Both the position numbers and the translations under genes were made by a program. Below are positions 44,897-55,195 of a DNA stretch of 64,000 bases, piece after piece; within the stretch, counting starts at the first letter, position 1, and each line of letters opens with the position of its first letter. Under the pieces are notes generated by a model. The model searched no databases. It had not been told where the DNA came from and saw only the letters and a list, made by a program, of their open reading frames with translations. The DNA is from Limibacter armeniacum (GTDB taxonomy: Bacteria; Bacteroidota; Bacteroidia; Cytophagales; Flammeovirgaceae), in assembly GCF_036880985.1 (NCBI RefSeq), contig NZ_JBAJNO010000009.1, positions 992,001-1,056,000 of the forward strand, read 5' to 3'.

Positions 44897-46606
44897 TCAA
44901 TATCCTCTTGCATCATCATCAGGATTACGAGGGTCAGCAGCTCCTGAGAGTTTTCCATCTGCCAAAACCTGAATGGCTTTAATTACCGCCATCCGGTCAA
45001 CCTCCGTTATTGTATGTCCCATTGCTTTCAGGGAGTCGAGAGTCTGCTCACCTAAAGTTCCCTTCTCTACCATTATGGCATCTGGCAACCACTGATGGTG
45101 GAAGCGCCCTACATTTACGGCTTCCGCTACAGGTAAACCAAATTCGGCTACATTCAAAAATACCTGATAGACTGCTGTGATAATGGTAGAACCTCCCGGT
45201 GCCCCGATCACCATAAACAGCTTACCTTCCTTTTCGATAATCGTTGGAGTCATAGAGCTGAGCATCCTCTTTTGAGGATGGATGGCATTTGCTTCTGCCC
45301 CTACCAACCCAAACTGATTGGGCACACCCGGTTTGGCACTGAAGTCATCCATCTCGTTGTTCAGGAAGAAGCCTGCATTTCCTACTACTACTTTATTACC
45401 AAAGTTTGAATTGAGGGTTGTGGTTACTGATACGGCATTCCCTGCTGCATCTACCACTGAGGTGTGGGTTGTCTCAAAACTTTCCTTCACCAATTCTACC
45501 TTCTCTGCATCTATCTCTTCGCTAGGCGTTGCTTTGTCTGGATGGAAGCTTGCCATTTTAACTGCCAAATAATCATCCTGCATAATGGAGTCTTGCGGAA
45601 CAGGGAAAAAATCTGCGTCACCCAAATACTTGGCTCTGTCCGCATAAGCACGCTTGCTTGCTTCCGCCATTAGATGTACCGACTCAACTGTATGTAATCC
45701 ATAGTCTGCCAACGGGAAAGGCTCCACCATTTTCAGCATCTGGCTCAGGACGACACCTCCACTTGAAGGTGGTGCCATCGAAATGATTTTATACTGCTTA
45801 TAATCTGTAGTGACTGGTGTACGCCATTGTGCCTGATAGGAAGCCAAGTCCTCTTTGGTAATAATCCCGTTACCACGTTGCATCTCTGCTACAATCTTAT
45901 CAGCTGTCAGGCCCTTATAAAAACCATCCCTTCCCTGATCACGAATCAGTTTCAGTGTCGCTGCCAATTCTTTCTGTACTAGCCTGTCTCCTTTTTGCCA
46001 TTCCTGATTGGTAAAGGCATGCGCCACTGTATTCTGTTTATCGAAGTCTTCCTGGTACTTGTTCAGCCTGCTTGCCTCCGTTTCAGAGAGCAAATATCCA
46101 GCTTCTGCCAAATGGATGGCAGGCTCCACCAGTTGCTTAAATGGTAGGTTGCCATAGCGGCTATGCGCTTCTTCCAAGCCTGCTACAGATCCTGGCACAC
46201 CTGCTGCCAGATGTCCGTTACGACTCAATCCATCCACCACATTTCCGAGGCTATCCAAGTACATATTACGGTCTGCAGCCATCGGGGCTTTCTCCCTGTA
46301 ATCAATAGAAGCTATTTCACCATCATGGTTTCGGATTACCATAAATCCTCCACCTCCAATATTCCCTGCCCTAGGATATACGACAGCCAAAGCAAACTGT
46401 ACCGCTACCGTGGCATCCATGGCATTACCACCTTGGCGCAAGATGTCCAGTCCTACCTGTGTAGCAAGCGGGTGGGCAGCAGCTACCATTACCGAATCGG
46501 CAACAGCAGTCTTATGGGCGGTGTAAGGGAGTTCTTTTTTACAGGAGAAAAATAGCGTCACAAATGCCAGCGTCAGCAGCCATGCGTTGTTTCGAAGTCC
46601 AGTCAT
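44897..46606 (-). CDS. ggt: Gamma-glutamyltransferase
   Basis: 569 residues from ATG 46606 (MTGLRNNAWLLTLAFVTLFF then SC), which leaves a lipoprotein-type signal; a 20-residue upstream extension is rejected. Ntn-hydrolase precursor: ATQVGLDILRQGGNAMDATV near the N-terminus, the autoprocessing/nucleophile Thr in TTHTSVVDAAGNAVS (about 376-380), and APGGSTIITAV for the gamma-glutamyl pocket. It cleaves glutathione and related peptides outside the cytoplasm. Full length, single gene. Confidence 0.94.
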   Translation of the reverse strand: MTGLRNNAWLLTLAFVTLFFSCKKELPYTAHKTAVADSVMVAAAHPLATQVGLDILRQGGNAMDATVAVQFALAVVYPRAGNIGGGGFMVIRNHDGEIASIDYREKAPMAADRNMYLDSLGNVVDGLSRNGHLAAGVPGSVAGLEEAHSRYGNLPFKQLVEPAIHLAEAGYLLSETEASRLNKYQEDFDKQNTVAHAFTNQEWQKGDRLVQKELAATLKLIRDQGRDGFYKGLTADKIVAEMQRGNGIITKEDLASYQAQWRTPVTTDYKQYKIISMAPPSSGGVVLSQMLKMVEPFPLADYGLHTVESVHLMAEASKRAYADRAKYLGDADFFPVPQDSIMQDDYLAVKMASFHPDKATPSEEIDAEKVELVKESFETTHTSVVDAAGNAVSVTTTLNSNFGNKVVVGNAGFFLNNEMDDFSAKPGVPNQFGLVGAEANAIHPQKRMLSSMTPTIIEKEGKLFMVIGAPGGSTIITAVYQVFLNVAEFGLPVAEAVNVGRFHHQWLPDAIMVEKGTLGEQTLDSLKAMGHTITEVDRMAVIKAIQVLADGKLSGAADPRNPDDDARGY

Positions 46607-46859
46607 CAGTTTTATACTATTGAAGTTTGATACAAAAAATTTGAATCGGCAAAGCTGAATATACAAAATCTGTTATCAACTCGGATATTTATCCTGAAAG
46701 TGGACAGTAATAAGGATATTGGTTTAACTTGTGGCAATTATTCAGGACTGATGATTTTTACCACAAAATCTTTCATCCCATAACTAAATAACCAGCTGTT
46801 GGAGCGTTCCTTCCAGCAGCCTTTCTGTTTGATTTTTTCGAAAACGAAATCCTTAGACT

Positions 46860-48044
46860 ATGCACAAACAAATTGCCCTATGGCTAACAGGACTTTTACT
46901 AGCAGGACTTTTTCAACAGTGTTCTTCTCCTTCACAAAAGGAAACCAAGGAGACTGAAACCAACACCAAAGTTGCCACTAACGACTATCATTTACTGATT
47001 GGCACTTACACGGCTGGAAAAAGTGAAGGAATTTATGTTTATCGTTTCAACAACGATAGCGGCACCTTACATCATGAGTTTACAGCAAAAGGTGTAGAGA
47101 ACCCATCTTTCCTGACAGTAAGCAACGACGACAAGTACGTATATGCTGCCAATGAAAACGGAGAAGGTGAGGTTAGCGCATTCCAGTTTGACAACAAGAC
47201 TGGTGCTTTGACATTTATCAATAAGCAGCCATCCAACGGTCAGCACCCATGCTACCTGACTACTGACAGCAAGGGTAAGTTTGTGATCGCAGGCAACTAC
47301 TCAAGCGGAAACTTGTCCGTATTGCCAATCGGTCAGAACGGAGCATTGGAAGCTCCAGTACAAACCATCCAACATACGGGAAATGGTTTCGACAAAAAAA
47401 GACAGGAAGCCCCTCATGTACACTCTACCGTTTTGGGTCCGGATGAGCATTACCTTTTTGTGGGTGACTTGGGTACAGACAAAGTAAATATCTATCCATT
47501 TGACCCAAGCAATGAAAAGCACCCGCTTGCTGAAGAGAAAGCCTCTTTTGCAAAAGTAACTGACGGCTCAGGTCCAAGACATTTCACATTTGGTAAGAAT
47601 GGAAAGTTCGCTTACCTGATTGAAGAGATGACAGGAAAAGTAGCTGTATTTGCGCACAACAATGATTCGCTTACGCTGATCGAAGAGGTTGCCATGACCG
47701 ACAGTACTTTTACGGGAGAGTCCGGAGCGGCAGAAGTTCGCATCTCCCCTGACGGCAAGTTCCTTTATGCTTCCAACAGACTTGATGCAAACACTATCAC
47801 TGTTTTTGAGATCAATCAAGAAAACGGAACGCTGAAACAAGTAGATATCGTCTCAGAAGGTATCGATACTCCTCGCAACTTTATGATTGATCCAAGCGGC
47901 AAGTTCTTATTGGCTGCTAACCAGAAAACGGATGAGGTAATTGTATTCAGAAGAGATATAGAAACAGGCAAACTAACGCCTACAGGCACACGCATTGAAG
48001 TAGGCTCACCTGTTTACCTGAAAATGGTAGAAGCGGTAAAATAA
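46860..48044 (+). CDS. Lactonase-family seven-bladed beta-propeller lipoprotein
   Basis: 394 residues. A signal with a Cys at position 21 (LFQQCSS) suggests lipidation, followed by an acidic/Thr-rich tether. The rest matches the bacterial 6-phosphogluconolactonase (Pgl/YbhE) propeller: LLIGTYTAGKSEGIYVY, NPSFLTVSNDDKYVYAANE, APHVHSTVLGPDEHYLFVGDLG and GPRHFTFGKNGKFAY. An exported location makes a pentose-phosphate role unlikely, so a different lactone or carbohydrate substrate is probable. Confidence 0.87.
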   Translation: MHKQIALWLTGLLLAGLFQQCSSPSQKETKETETNTKVATNDYHLLIGTYTAGKSEGIYVYRFNNDSGTLHHEFTAKGVENPSFLTVSNDDKYVYAANENGEGEVSAFQFDNKTGALTFINKQPSNGQHPCYLTTDSKGKFVIAGNYSSGNLSVLPIGQNGALEAPVQTIQHTGNGFDKKRQEAPHVHSTVLGPDEHYLFVGDLGTDKVNIYPFDPSNEKHPLAEEKASFAKVTDGSGPRHFTFGKNGKFAYLIEEMTGKVAVFAHNNDSLTLIEEVAMTDSTFTGESGAAEVRISPDGKFLYASNRLDANTITVFEINQENGTLKQVDIVSEGIDTPRNFMIDPSGKFLLAANQKTDEVIVFRRDIETGKLTPTGTRIEVGSPVYLKMVEAVK

Positions 48045-48062
48045 TCGCTGCCTCACAAAATG

Positions 48063-48104
48063 AAAAAAGGTTCTTGGGTGTACGACATTCAAGAACCTTT
48101 TTTT
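48063..48104 (+). terminator. Rho-independent terminator
   Basis: AAAAAAGGTTCTTG / CAAGAACCTTTTTTT stem, 18 bp after the lactonase stop. Confidence 0.9.
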
Positions 48105-48116
48105 GTGCCCATCATT

Positions 48117-48441
48117 TTAAGCAAGTATTGAAATAGAGATTTTCTATGCTAACCCTTTCACATAATGATGTACTAAATGATGATGTCATCCTGTTCAACC
48201 CTTTCAGGGTTATGAGATAATGAATACTGTAAAATCCGGATTGCCATCCGGGGCTAATATGGTTTACCTCCTTCGGAAACAGTGTTTGCTGTAAGAGAAA
48301 AAAAACAAAGGGATTCAATAATAGTAGCCGTAGACAAAAGCCTACAGTATTAGTAAACCCATTTATCCAACTCTAAAGGAGTTGAACCTATAAATCCTTG
48401 AAGCGTTTAAAACTTCCGATTTCAATAATACATCTGCTTAA
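48117..48441 (-). repeat. MITE-like hairpin-chain element, family A copy 3
   Basis: Bounded by TTAAGCA (48117-48123) and TGCTTAA (48435-48441). It is the longest copy, with an additional segment near the left end compared with 44518-44797, and it contains CCGGATGGCAATCCGG and AACCCTGAAAGGGTT (minus-strand reading). Hairpin order is the same as in the other two copies. Confidence 0.85.
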
Positions 48442-48460
48442 TGCTTTACCTAACACACAC

Positions 48461-48490
48461 AAAAAATCACCGAAGCAAAAGCTTCGGTGA
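48461..48490 (-). terminator. Putative terminator downstream of mgtE
   Basis: Minus strand: ATCACCGAAGC / GCTTCGGTGAT stem followed by TTTTTT. It lies about 275 bp beyond the mgtE stop, so the link to mgtE is inferred. Confidence 0.65.
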
Positions 48491-48764
48491 TAAAAAAAGG
48501 ATTCAGGTAAAGAAAGTATAGCTACACGGGACTACGTGTATCTTTTTACATTCTAAAATGCCAAATAGGCGCGAATTAAGGTTAACGGTCAATACTTTTT
48601 GTACTACCCATTTATTAGCTGAAAAAAAATAGGAGTAAACTAATTGGTCTAGAAAATGTTTAAACCTTTCTATGTTCTATACCATTATTACAACTCAAAC
48701 GAGAAAAATACCCCTAAAGGGGTATAAAAAAAGTGTTACTAAATGTAAATACTCATAAATAACA

Positions 48765-50147
48765 CTAAAGCAAGAGCCAAGAAGCCAACCCGAAGTAAAT
48801 CATTAAGCCTGTGATATCTACTATGGTGGTAATAGCAGGTGATGCAACAACAGCAGGATCACCCCCCAACCGCTTGACTGTAAGCGGCAATAAGGCACCA
48901 ATAATTGATGAGCTAATCACCTGCAATGAGATCGCCACTGCAATCACAAAAGCAACGTAGGAAAGTGAAAGCTCACTTGGAAGCTCTGTGGCTGAAGAGA
49001 GAAATGCTACTTTAGCAAATGCCAACACCCCCAGACATATAGCCAACATTGTTGAGATACTTGCTTCCTTCAGCATCACCTTGAACCAATGAGAGAACTT
49101 GACTTCCCCAACCGAAAGCGCCTGAATCACGACGGTTGAAGACTGGCTACCCGCATTCCCTCCCGTATCAGCCAGCATCGGCATGTAAACGGCTAGCACG
49201 ACCAATTTATTCAGCAACCCTTCATACTGATGCAGCACCAACCCCGATATAATTCCAAAGGCAGCCAACGCAACCAGCCAAACTATTCGCTTCGAAAAAT
49301 GCCTCATCACAGGTGTTTCCAAATAACCAGCCTCTTCGTCTGCCACCCTGATGCCCATAATCTTCTGCAAATCCTCTGACTGCTCCTTCCGTAACACATC
49401 CATTGCATCATCATGACTTACAATTCCTACCAACTGGTCATACTCATTGAGAATGGGAATTGCCACCAAGTCATACTTCTCAATCAACCTTGCCACTTCC
49501 TCACGGTCATCCGTAATCATCGAATGGATATATTCTGTATGCAATATCTCAGATACATTTTGAGTCGGCTCAGCCAACACCAACCTTTTCAAGGTGACAA
49601 ACCCAACCAAATGCTTCTGCTCATCCACGACATAGATATAGTAAAGCATTTTGCCGGATGGAGCATCTCTTCTTACTTTTTCCAAAGCCTGCGAAACCGT
49701 CATCTTCAGCCTGATGGTCGCAAAGTCTGTATTCATAATTCCCCCTGCCGTATCATGTGGATAGGCAGACAGTTCCAATACATTCTCCCTGATAGCTTTA
49801 CTCAGGAAAGGCATCAAGGCGGCCTGTTCTGTCGCTGTAAGACTCTGGTAAAAATCCGCCCGCTTATCTGAAGGCATCTCCTGAAAGATCTTGGAGAAAC
49901 GTCTTTTATCAAGGAGATTGAAGAGTTCTTCCTGTTTCTTGGCAGGCAAATCAACAAATACACTTGCCTGTGCTTCCATCTTGAAAACAGAAAGTACCCT
50001 GAGTGCCTTTCGTGGTTCGAGTGCCTGCAAGGCTTCAGCTACTTCTATGGCAGGCATTTTACTGAGCAAGGCTTCCAGTTTATCCCATGCCTTGTCCTGA
50101 ATCATGGTGGCGATCAACGACTGTCTGTCTTGGATTGCTGTTGTCAT
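48765..50147 (-). CDS. mgtE: Magnesium transporter MgtE
   Basis: 460 residues. N-terminal superhelical domain (about 1-130; repeated short helices with Ala/Leu), a CBS pair (about 135-255; AGGIMNTDFATIRL and YDLVAIPILNEYDQLVGIVS), then a five-helix membrane domain (about 285-460) with the pore signature YMPMLADTGGNAGSQSSTVV. Mg2+-gated channel in the inner membrane. Single gene, full length. Confidence 0.96.
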   Translation of the reverse strand: MTTAIQDRQSLIATMIQDKAWDKLEALLSKMPAIEVAEALQALEPRKALRVLSVFKMEAQASVFVDLPAKKQEELFNLLDKRRFSKIFQEMPSDKRADFYQSLTATEQAALMPFLSKAIRENVLELSAYPHDTAGGIMNTDFATIRLKMTVSQALEKVRRDAPSGKMLYYIYVVDEQKHLVGFVTLKRLVLAEPTQNVSEILHTEYIHSMITDDREEVARLIEKYDLVAIPILNEYDQLVGIVSHDDAMDVLRKEQSEDLQKIMGIRVADEEAGYLETPVMRHFSKRIVWLVALAAFGIISGLVLHQYEGLLNKLVVLAVYMPMLADTGGNAGSQSSTVVIQALSVGEVKFSHWFKVMLKEASISTMLAICLGVLAFAKVAFLSSATELPSELSLSYVAFVIAVAISLQVISSSIIGALLPLTVKRLGGDPAVVASPAITTIVDITGLMIYFGLASWLLL

Positions 50148-50434
50148 TCGGATGGAAACAGTTTAAGTGAGTGAAAGGAACTTAGTGCTGTAGGTATAAG
50201 TAGTTTTTTCCTAAACAATAAATTGGGTCAAGGAGGTTGGTCTGGCGTGTATCAATTCTTCCTTAAATTTGAATTTAAGTATCGTTCTGTCGTTATGGTG
50301 ACCATATAAATTGAAAAAAAGCACCATTATGTCGTCGGGTTATGCTTGAAACACCCGCATTTATATTTTCTTCTGATAGTTTATCGTCATCTTTCCTGAC
50401 AATTCAAGGTATATCAAATTAAATTGCTGCCAAT

Positions 50435-51766
50435 ATGCACATCGTCATTATAGGCAATGGTATCTCGGGCATTACTGCCGCCCGCCATATTCGAAAAAGA
50501 AGTAATCATCGAATCACCGTTATTTCTGCCGAAACAACACATTTCTTTTCCAGAACTGCGCTCATGTATATTTACATGGGGCATATGACCTATGAGCAGA
50601 CCAAGCCTTATGAAGATTGGTTTTGGGAGAAAAACAGGATTGAATTGCTCAACAAGTTTGTAGACAGAGTTGACACTGGCCACAAGAAGCTCCTTTGCTC
50701 TGACGGCAGCAATATTACCTATGACAAACTCATCTTGGCGGTTGGGTCCAAGTCCAGAAAGTTTGGATGGAAAGGAGAAAACCTACAGCATGTACAAGGA
50801 CTGTACAGCTATCAGGATCTTGAAGCAATGGAAACAGCTTCTGAAAACTTGAAGCATGCTGTAATTGTTGGCGGAGGTCTGATTGGTATTGAGATGGCTG
50901 AGATGTTTCATACCAGAAAAATTCCCGTGACGATGCTGGTAAGAGAAGAGAGCTATTGGCGCTCTGTACTCCCCAAACAGGAAGCCGAGATCGTTAAGCG
51001 GGAGATCGCTTTTTTTGGTATAGAAGTCAGGTACAATACAGAACTGAAAGAAATCTTGGATGATGGAAATGGCAAGGTAAAAGGTATTGTAACCAGTCAG
51101 GGAAAAGAAATAGCCTGTGGTTTTGTGGGACTTACTATCGGTGTACAGCCTAATATTGACTTCCTGCAAGGTTCTGGAGTAGAAACAGACAGAGGTATCT
51201 TGGTCAATGAATTTTTGGAAACCAATATTTTGGATGTCTACGCAATTGGAGATTGTACCCAATTCAAAATTCCTATAAATGATCGAAAACCAATAGAACA
51301 GGTTTGGTATACAGGAAGGATGCAGGGAGAAACACTGGCTGCTACCATTTGTGGAAAAAGAACAGCCTACCAACCTGGTCCTTGGTTCAACTCAGCCAAG
51401 TTTTTCCATATTGAGTACCAGACCTACGGTAAAGCTCCTGCCAATATGAATGAGCTGCAAGAAGAGCTGTACTGGGAACATCCATCGGGCAAAAAATGCA
51501 TCCATATTTTCTATGAAAAAGATACCCACCAACTTTTAGGTATCAACCTATTAGGGATAAGGTATAAACACGAGGTTTGTAATGAGTGGCTTGAGAAACG
51601 AAGTGATATGCAGGAAGTCCTCATTAACCTGCATAAAGCCAACTTTGATCCTGAGTTTTTCAGAACCTATGAGCATAAAATTGTAGAACTGTACAACAAG
51701 AAACATCCTGACAGGGCGATTGCCTATAAGCGTAAAAAAGGGTGGCTTGAAAAAATATTTGGCTAA
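50435..51766 (+). CDS. FAD/NAD(P)-dependent oxidoreductase (pyridine nucleotide-disulfide family)
   Basis: 443 residues. The FAD motif GNGISGITAA is at about 7-16, the NAD(P) motif IVGGGLIGIEMAE near 148-160, and the second FAD motif VYAIGDCTQF near 268-277. The C-terminal 90 residues form the dimerisation-type domain with a basic tail. Sequence style is nearest to rubredoxin reductase, NirB and the FAD half of assimilatory reductases, but no acceptor partner is encoded beside it. No redox CxxxxC of disulfide reductases is present. Confidence 0.85.
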   Translation: MHIVIIGNGISGITAARHIRKRSNHRITVISAETTHFFSRTALMYIYMGHMTYEQTKPYEDWFWEKNRIELLNKFVDRVDTGHKKLLCSDGSNITYDKLILAVGSKSRKFGWKGENLQHVQGLYSYQDLEAMETASENLKHAVIVGGGLIGIEMAEMFHTRKIPVTMLVREESYWRSVLPKQEAEIVKREIAFFGIEVRYNTELKEILDDGNGKVKGIVTSQGKEIACGFVGLTIGVQPNIDFLQGSGVETDRGILVNEFLETNILDVYAIGDCTQFKIPINDRKPIEQVWYTGRMQGETLAATICGKRTAYQPGPWFNSAKFFHIEYQTYGKAPANMNELQEELYWEHPSGKKCIHIFYEKDTHQLLGINLLGIRYKHEVCNEWLEKRSDMQEVLINLHKANFDPEFFRTYEHKIVELYNKKHPDRAIAYKRKKGWLEKIFG

Positions 51767-51804
51767 ACAAAAGGAGGTGCATAGTAAATGCACCTCCTTT
51801 TGTT
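51767..51804. terminator. Bidirectional terminator
   Basis: ACAAAAGGAGGTGCAT / ATGCACCTCCTTTTGT stem with a 5-nt loop between convergent genes. Confidence 0.9.
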
Positions 51805-51836
51805 TGATATCATAAAACCTCATTTAGATAACCATA

Positions 51837-54179
51837 TTAGGGAAGCTGAACTCCCAACAGCAGGATATCTGAAGTTTGTGACAAATCCTGTCTCCACTCA
51901 TCCAATACCTGCGCCAAATACACCTGCTGTTCAGCCATCGAAAGGTTGTGTATATCCAATAACACTTCCTGAAAACGTTGCTCTCCGAATACAGCACCAT
52001 CTTCACCTTCTTGGTCTACAATCCCTCCTATTGACAGGTAGAAGCTATCGGTACTTGTCCTACTGATAGGCACCAAGTGGTTTGTATAACGAACCAGTCC
52101 ATTCTCCACATCACCTCCTGCCGCAATTTCATCTCCATTGATGACTGTCAGTTTACCATCCTTGATATAATAGAGAGGACGGTCAGCGCCTGCATATTCC
52201 AGAATCCCTTTCTGAAAGTCAAACACACATAGGCTTACTGCCAGCGGATCCACATCACTGAAAACCTGCCTTACAGCATAAAGCCTTTTGTGTAACTCAT
52301 CCAAAATCCTGTCTGCTGTTGAGATACGATTTACACTGACAATATCATACAACAGCTGGCTGAGAGTTACTGTCATAAAAGCTCCTTTTACACCATCGCC
52401 CAATTTATCTGCCACCAAAAGGAATGAACGTGTTCCTCTCTCTTCAAACCAATAGTATGACTGGCTGATGACATCCTTTTGCCTATGGAATACAAAAGTA
52501 TTTGGCAAGTTGCGTTGTACTCGTTCCAACTCTGGAAAACAGGTACTCTGCTGCTGCTTAGCAAAATTCTCATTTGTCAAGAGCTGTTTTCTTAATGCCT
52601 CAAGCTTCTCAGAAAGTGTACTTACTTTTTTGAGTTGTCGAACCAAGTGCAGTTCCTGCTCATCCAGTTTCTCTTCCAAGCCTTTCTTGGTATCCGTCAA
52701 TTGTTGCGCTACAGCTTCCTTTGCAGCAGCTTCAGACTCGATTTGCTGCGCTTGCTGTCGGATATTACTTTCCTGCTCCTGAATCTTTTCCTGCTGCTTA
52801 TTAATATAAGTTGCTACCTGAGCTGTTTCATCAGCACCTTTGATTTCCAACTTGAAGTTTCCTGTTTCTGCTACTTTAATGGCTTTCATTAATTTGGCAA
52901 AAGGCGTGGATAACAAACCAGCAATCAGCATGGCTAAAAATGCGCCTGCCACAACTACAGCCAAGGACATCAATAATATATAACTTCGAGCAGCCACAAC
53001 ACCTGCCATCGCTTCTGACTTATGTATCTCCGTCACAATTCCCCATTTCAAGCCATTGGCCTCAAGCGGAGCATACGCTGACAACACATCCTTCTGTTGG
53101 TAGTTTTGTCCAAACATAACGCCTGTTTTTCCTGCCAATGCCATTCTGGTAGCTTCGGCATTGACCGCCAAACTCAATACAGGTGTTTCATTCTGTTTAA
53201 TCCTATCCAACATCTCTTCACTTGCCCCTTTCACTTTCATGCTCAGCAAAAACTCAGAAGCACCTTGTTCCCATGCACGTGGAACAGTACGTATACCGTT
53301 TACAGCAAACAAATAAGTCTCACCTGTTTCTCCTAATCCAGCATCACTCCACTGTCCTCCATTGTTAATTCGGTGACTTAACCCGTCTGCCTCTACCTTG
53401 GCTACCAATATACCAAGAGGTTTTCCATCCTGATAGAATGGTGCTCCTACAAACATGACAGGAATATTTTGAGATGGGCTATGTGCTACAAAATCAGAGA
53501 TCGCCACTGTCCCTTGTTTTCCATCCCGAACTTTTTCATATACTTTTTTAAGCGGAGACGATGCATACAGTCCATGTTTGATATTGGCAGCCAAATCTGC
53601 CTCTCTACGGGATGAGTAAAGTATATATCCAGTATGGAAATCCAACAACATCAGGTCTCGGCACTGAAGCAGCTGACGAAGTCCGCTTAACTGCTGATCT
53701 GCCTGCTCGAGTAGCGCATTATAGTTATAGTATTTGTTTTTCTGATTTGCTAAAAGGTATGCCTGATGGTAAAGCGTCAAGGCATCATTTGACACGCACT
53801 TATCAACAAAAGCACTTTTCTTGTCTTCCGGTAACTTTAACTGCTCTGCCAACACCTGTGTAAAGTAATCTCTTACATCGGTATCATGACTTTCCAATGC
53901 CGCAGCTCTATTGTAAGAGAAAAAAGCTTTGCGTAGCCTTGAAAATGCTGTAGGTGTCACATCCGATGAAGCGGCAGCCAACACCTGTCCCTGAAGCTGA
54001 TTCAGGTAATCTACGGCTACTGCTTTGCTAGCATTCCTTATTTGCTCCAGCTTTCCTGCTGCCTTCTCTTTTTCAATTGATATAGTATAGAAATATGAAA
54101 AAGTAGCTACCGTCAACGCTGGTACTACTCCTGCCAGCAAAAAATAAAAAATTAATTTGCTTCTGATCGTCCTGAACAT
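51837..54179 (-). CDS. Membrane sensor with degenerate SpoIIE/PP2C-like phosphatase domain
   Basis: 780 residues. N-terminal helix (about 9-30), a large periplasmic double-Cache-like region (about 35-395), a second helix (about 400-425), HAMP-like linker, a long Gln/Glu-rich coiled coil (about 470-545) and a C-terminal SpoIIE-type domain (about 550-780). The domain is collinear with active members, but the metal positions are changed: SGD reads SQS (before YYWF), GHG reads GDG, SDG reads SIG, and the final DD reads SD. It is probably a non-catalytic signalling or scaffolding domain. Single gene, no adjacent kinase or anti-sigma partner. Confidence 0.85.
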   Translation of the reverse strand: MFRTIRSKLIFYFLLAGVVPALTVATFSYFYTISIEKEKAAGKLEQIRNASKAVAVDYLNQLQGQVLAAASSDVTPTAFSRLRKAFFSYNRAAALESHDTDVRDYFTQVLAEQLKLPEDKKSAFVDKCVSNDALTLYHQAYLLANQKNKYYNYNALLEQADQQLSGLRQLLQCRDLMLLDFHTGYILYSSRREADLAANIKHGLYASSPLKKVYEKVRDGKQGTVAISDFVAHSPSQNIPVMFVGAPFYQDGKPLGILVAKVEADGLSHRINNGGQWSDAGLGETGETYLFAVNGIRTVPRAWEQGASEFLLSMKVKGASEEMLDRIKQNETPVLSLAVNAEATRMALAGKTGVMFGQNYQQKDVLSAYAPLEANGLKWGIVTEIHKSEAMAGVVAARSYILLMSLAVVVAGAFLAMLIAGLLSTPFAKLMKAIKVAETGNFKLEIKGADETAQVATYINKQQEKIQEQESNIRQQAQQIESEAAAKEAVAQQLTDTKKGLEEKLDEQELHLVRQLKKVSTLSEKLEALRKQLLTNENFAKQQQSTCFPELERVQRNLPNTFVFHRQKDVISQSYYWFEERGTRSFLLVADKLGDGVKGAFMTVTLSQLLYDIVSVNRISTADRILDELHKRLYAVRQVFSDVDPLAVSLCVFDFQKGILEYAGADRPLYYIKDGKLTVINGDEIAAGGDVENGLVRYTNHLVPISRTSTDSFYLSIGGIVDQEGEDGAVFGEQRFQEVLLDIHNLSMAEQQVYLAQVLDEWRQDLSQTSDILLLGVQLP

Positions 54180-55195
54180 GCTCCTGCTAGTTTAAATCTA
54201 AATCTCTCTATTGTTAAGGTTTTAGCATCGGTGGTTCGATTCTCTCCGAATGATGCTATAATTTTAGGTTTAAGTCAATAAGTGATTGATAATCTAATGT
54301 TTACTAGTATACATATGGAAATCACGTGGAAATTCTACATATAGTACAGGTATCACTAAACAGCAACAACATCAGAAAAACACACACTTCAGTAAAAGTG
54401 GGAAGTTTTGAGTATAAAGCCTTTCCGGTAACATTTCACAATGTCTTAGTAGCTCTATCATAAACCTCCTAGGTACTACAATCTATAAAAATTATGCAAT
54501 TATGAACATATAGTTCCTTTTTTCACAAACAAATTGACTCCTTGATCCCATTTTTGATTTTAACAACATGTATATAACCTAAAAGTAGCGGTTTCCTTAT
54601 AAGTATTTTTAAATACTACCTCTTCAAAAAGTCCATCACCATCACAAATGAACTAAAGTAGCTACTTCAGACCGATGTATTGGCAGAATTCAAGAGGGAT
54701 CTTTATAGTCTAGATTTGTCCAAATGGATGTACAACGGAAGGGAGAATCTCTGATAGACCAAGTAATTTAATACGATGGGCTACCTGATTTGCAAATCAT
54801 ATTACCAGAACAACACTGATAAAAAACAAGCGATATACAAATTGTTAAACACGAATAATTCTGAGAAGATGATCGAAGGGGTTGACTTTCAGGACATTTT
54901 ACAAAACGACATACATCACCATAAATATCCTTTTTGATAAAGAGATAAAAAAGCTTTTCTGCAATACCTCCAAACTATTTTAGCCATATAACATCAAGAA
55001 AACGTCTAATAGTTAAGCTCCTCCCTACTGCCAACCTTCCCTATGAATTTACATCCTGATAACAACTACGTGTCTGAAAAAGTAATTTTCTCTAGAGATA
55101 TGGTAACTAAGTCCATATAATATTAAGAAAAATGTAACTTGCGGCCTCAAAACATAAACATATTAAACTATATATATAAATCATTATTTAATACT
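54180..55195. other. 1 kb intergenic region without a supported gene
   Basis: AT-rich, with stops in all frames. Two short open stretches, around 54663-54754 and 54776-54937 (the latter a possible 53-residue ORF starting MGYLICKSYYQNN), look vaguely protein-like but match nothing I recognise. They may be remnants. It contains the promoter of the protease gene at 55196 and of the sensor gene on the other strand; no consensus element was certain. Confidence 0.45.

Noticed and set aside
46163-46555. Plus-strand frame of 130 codons within ggt
   Set aside because: Antisense shadow of gamma-glutamyltransferase with no independent support.
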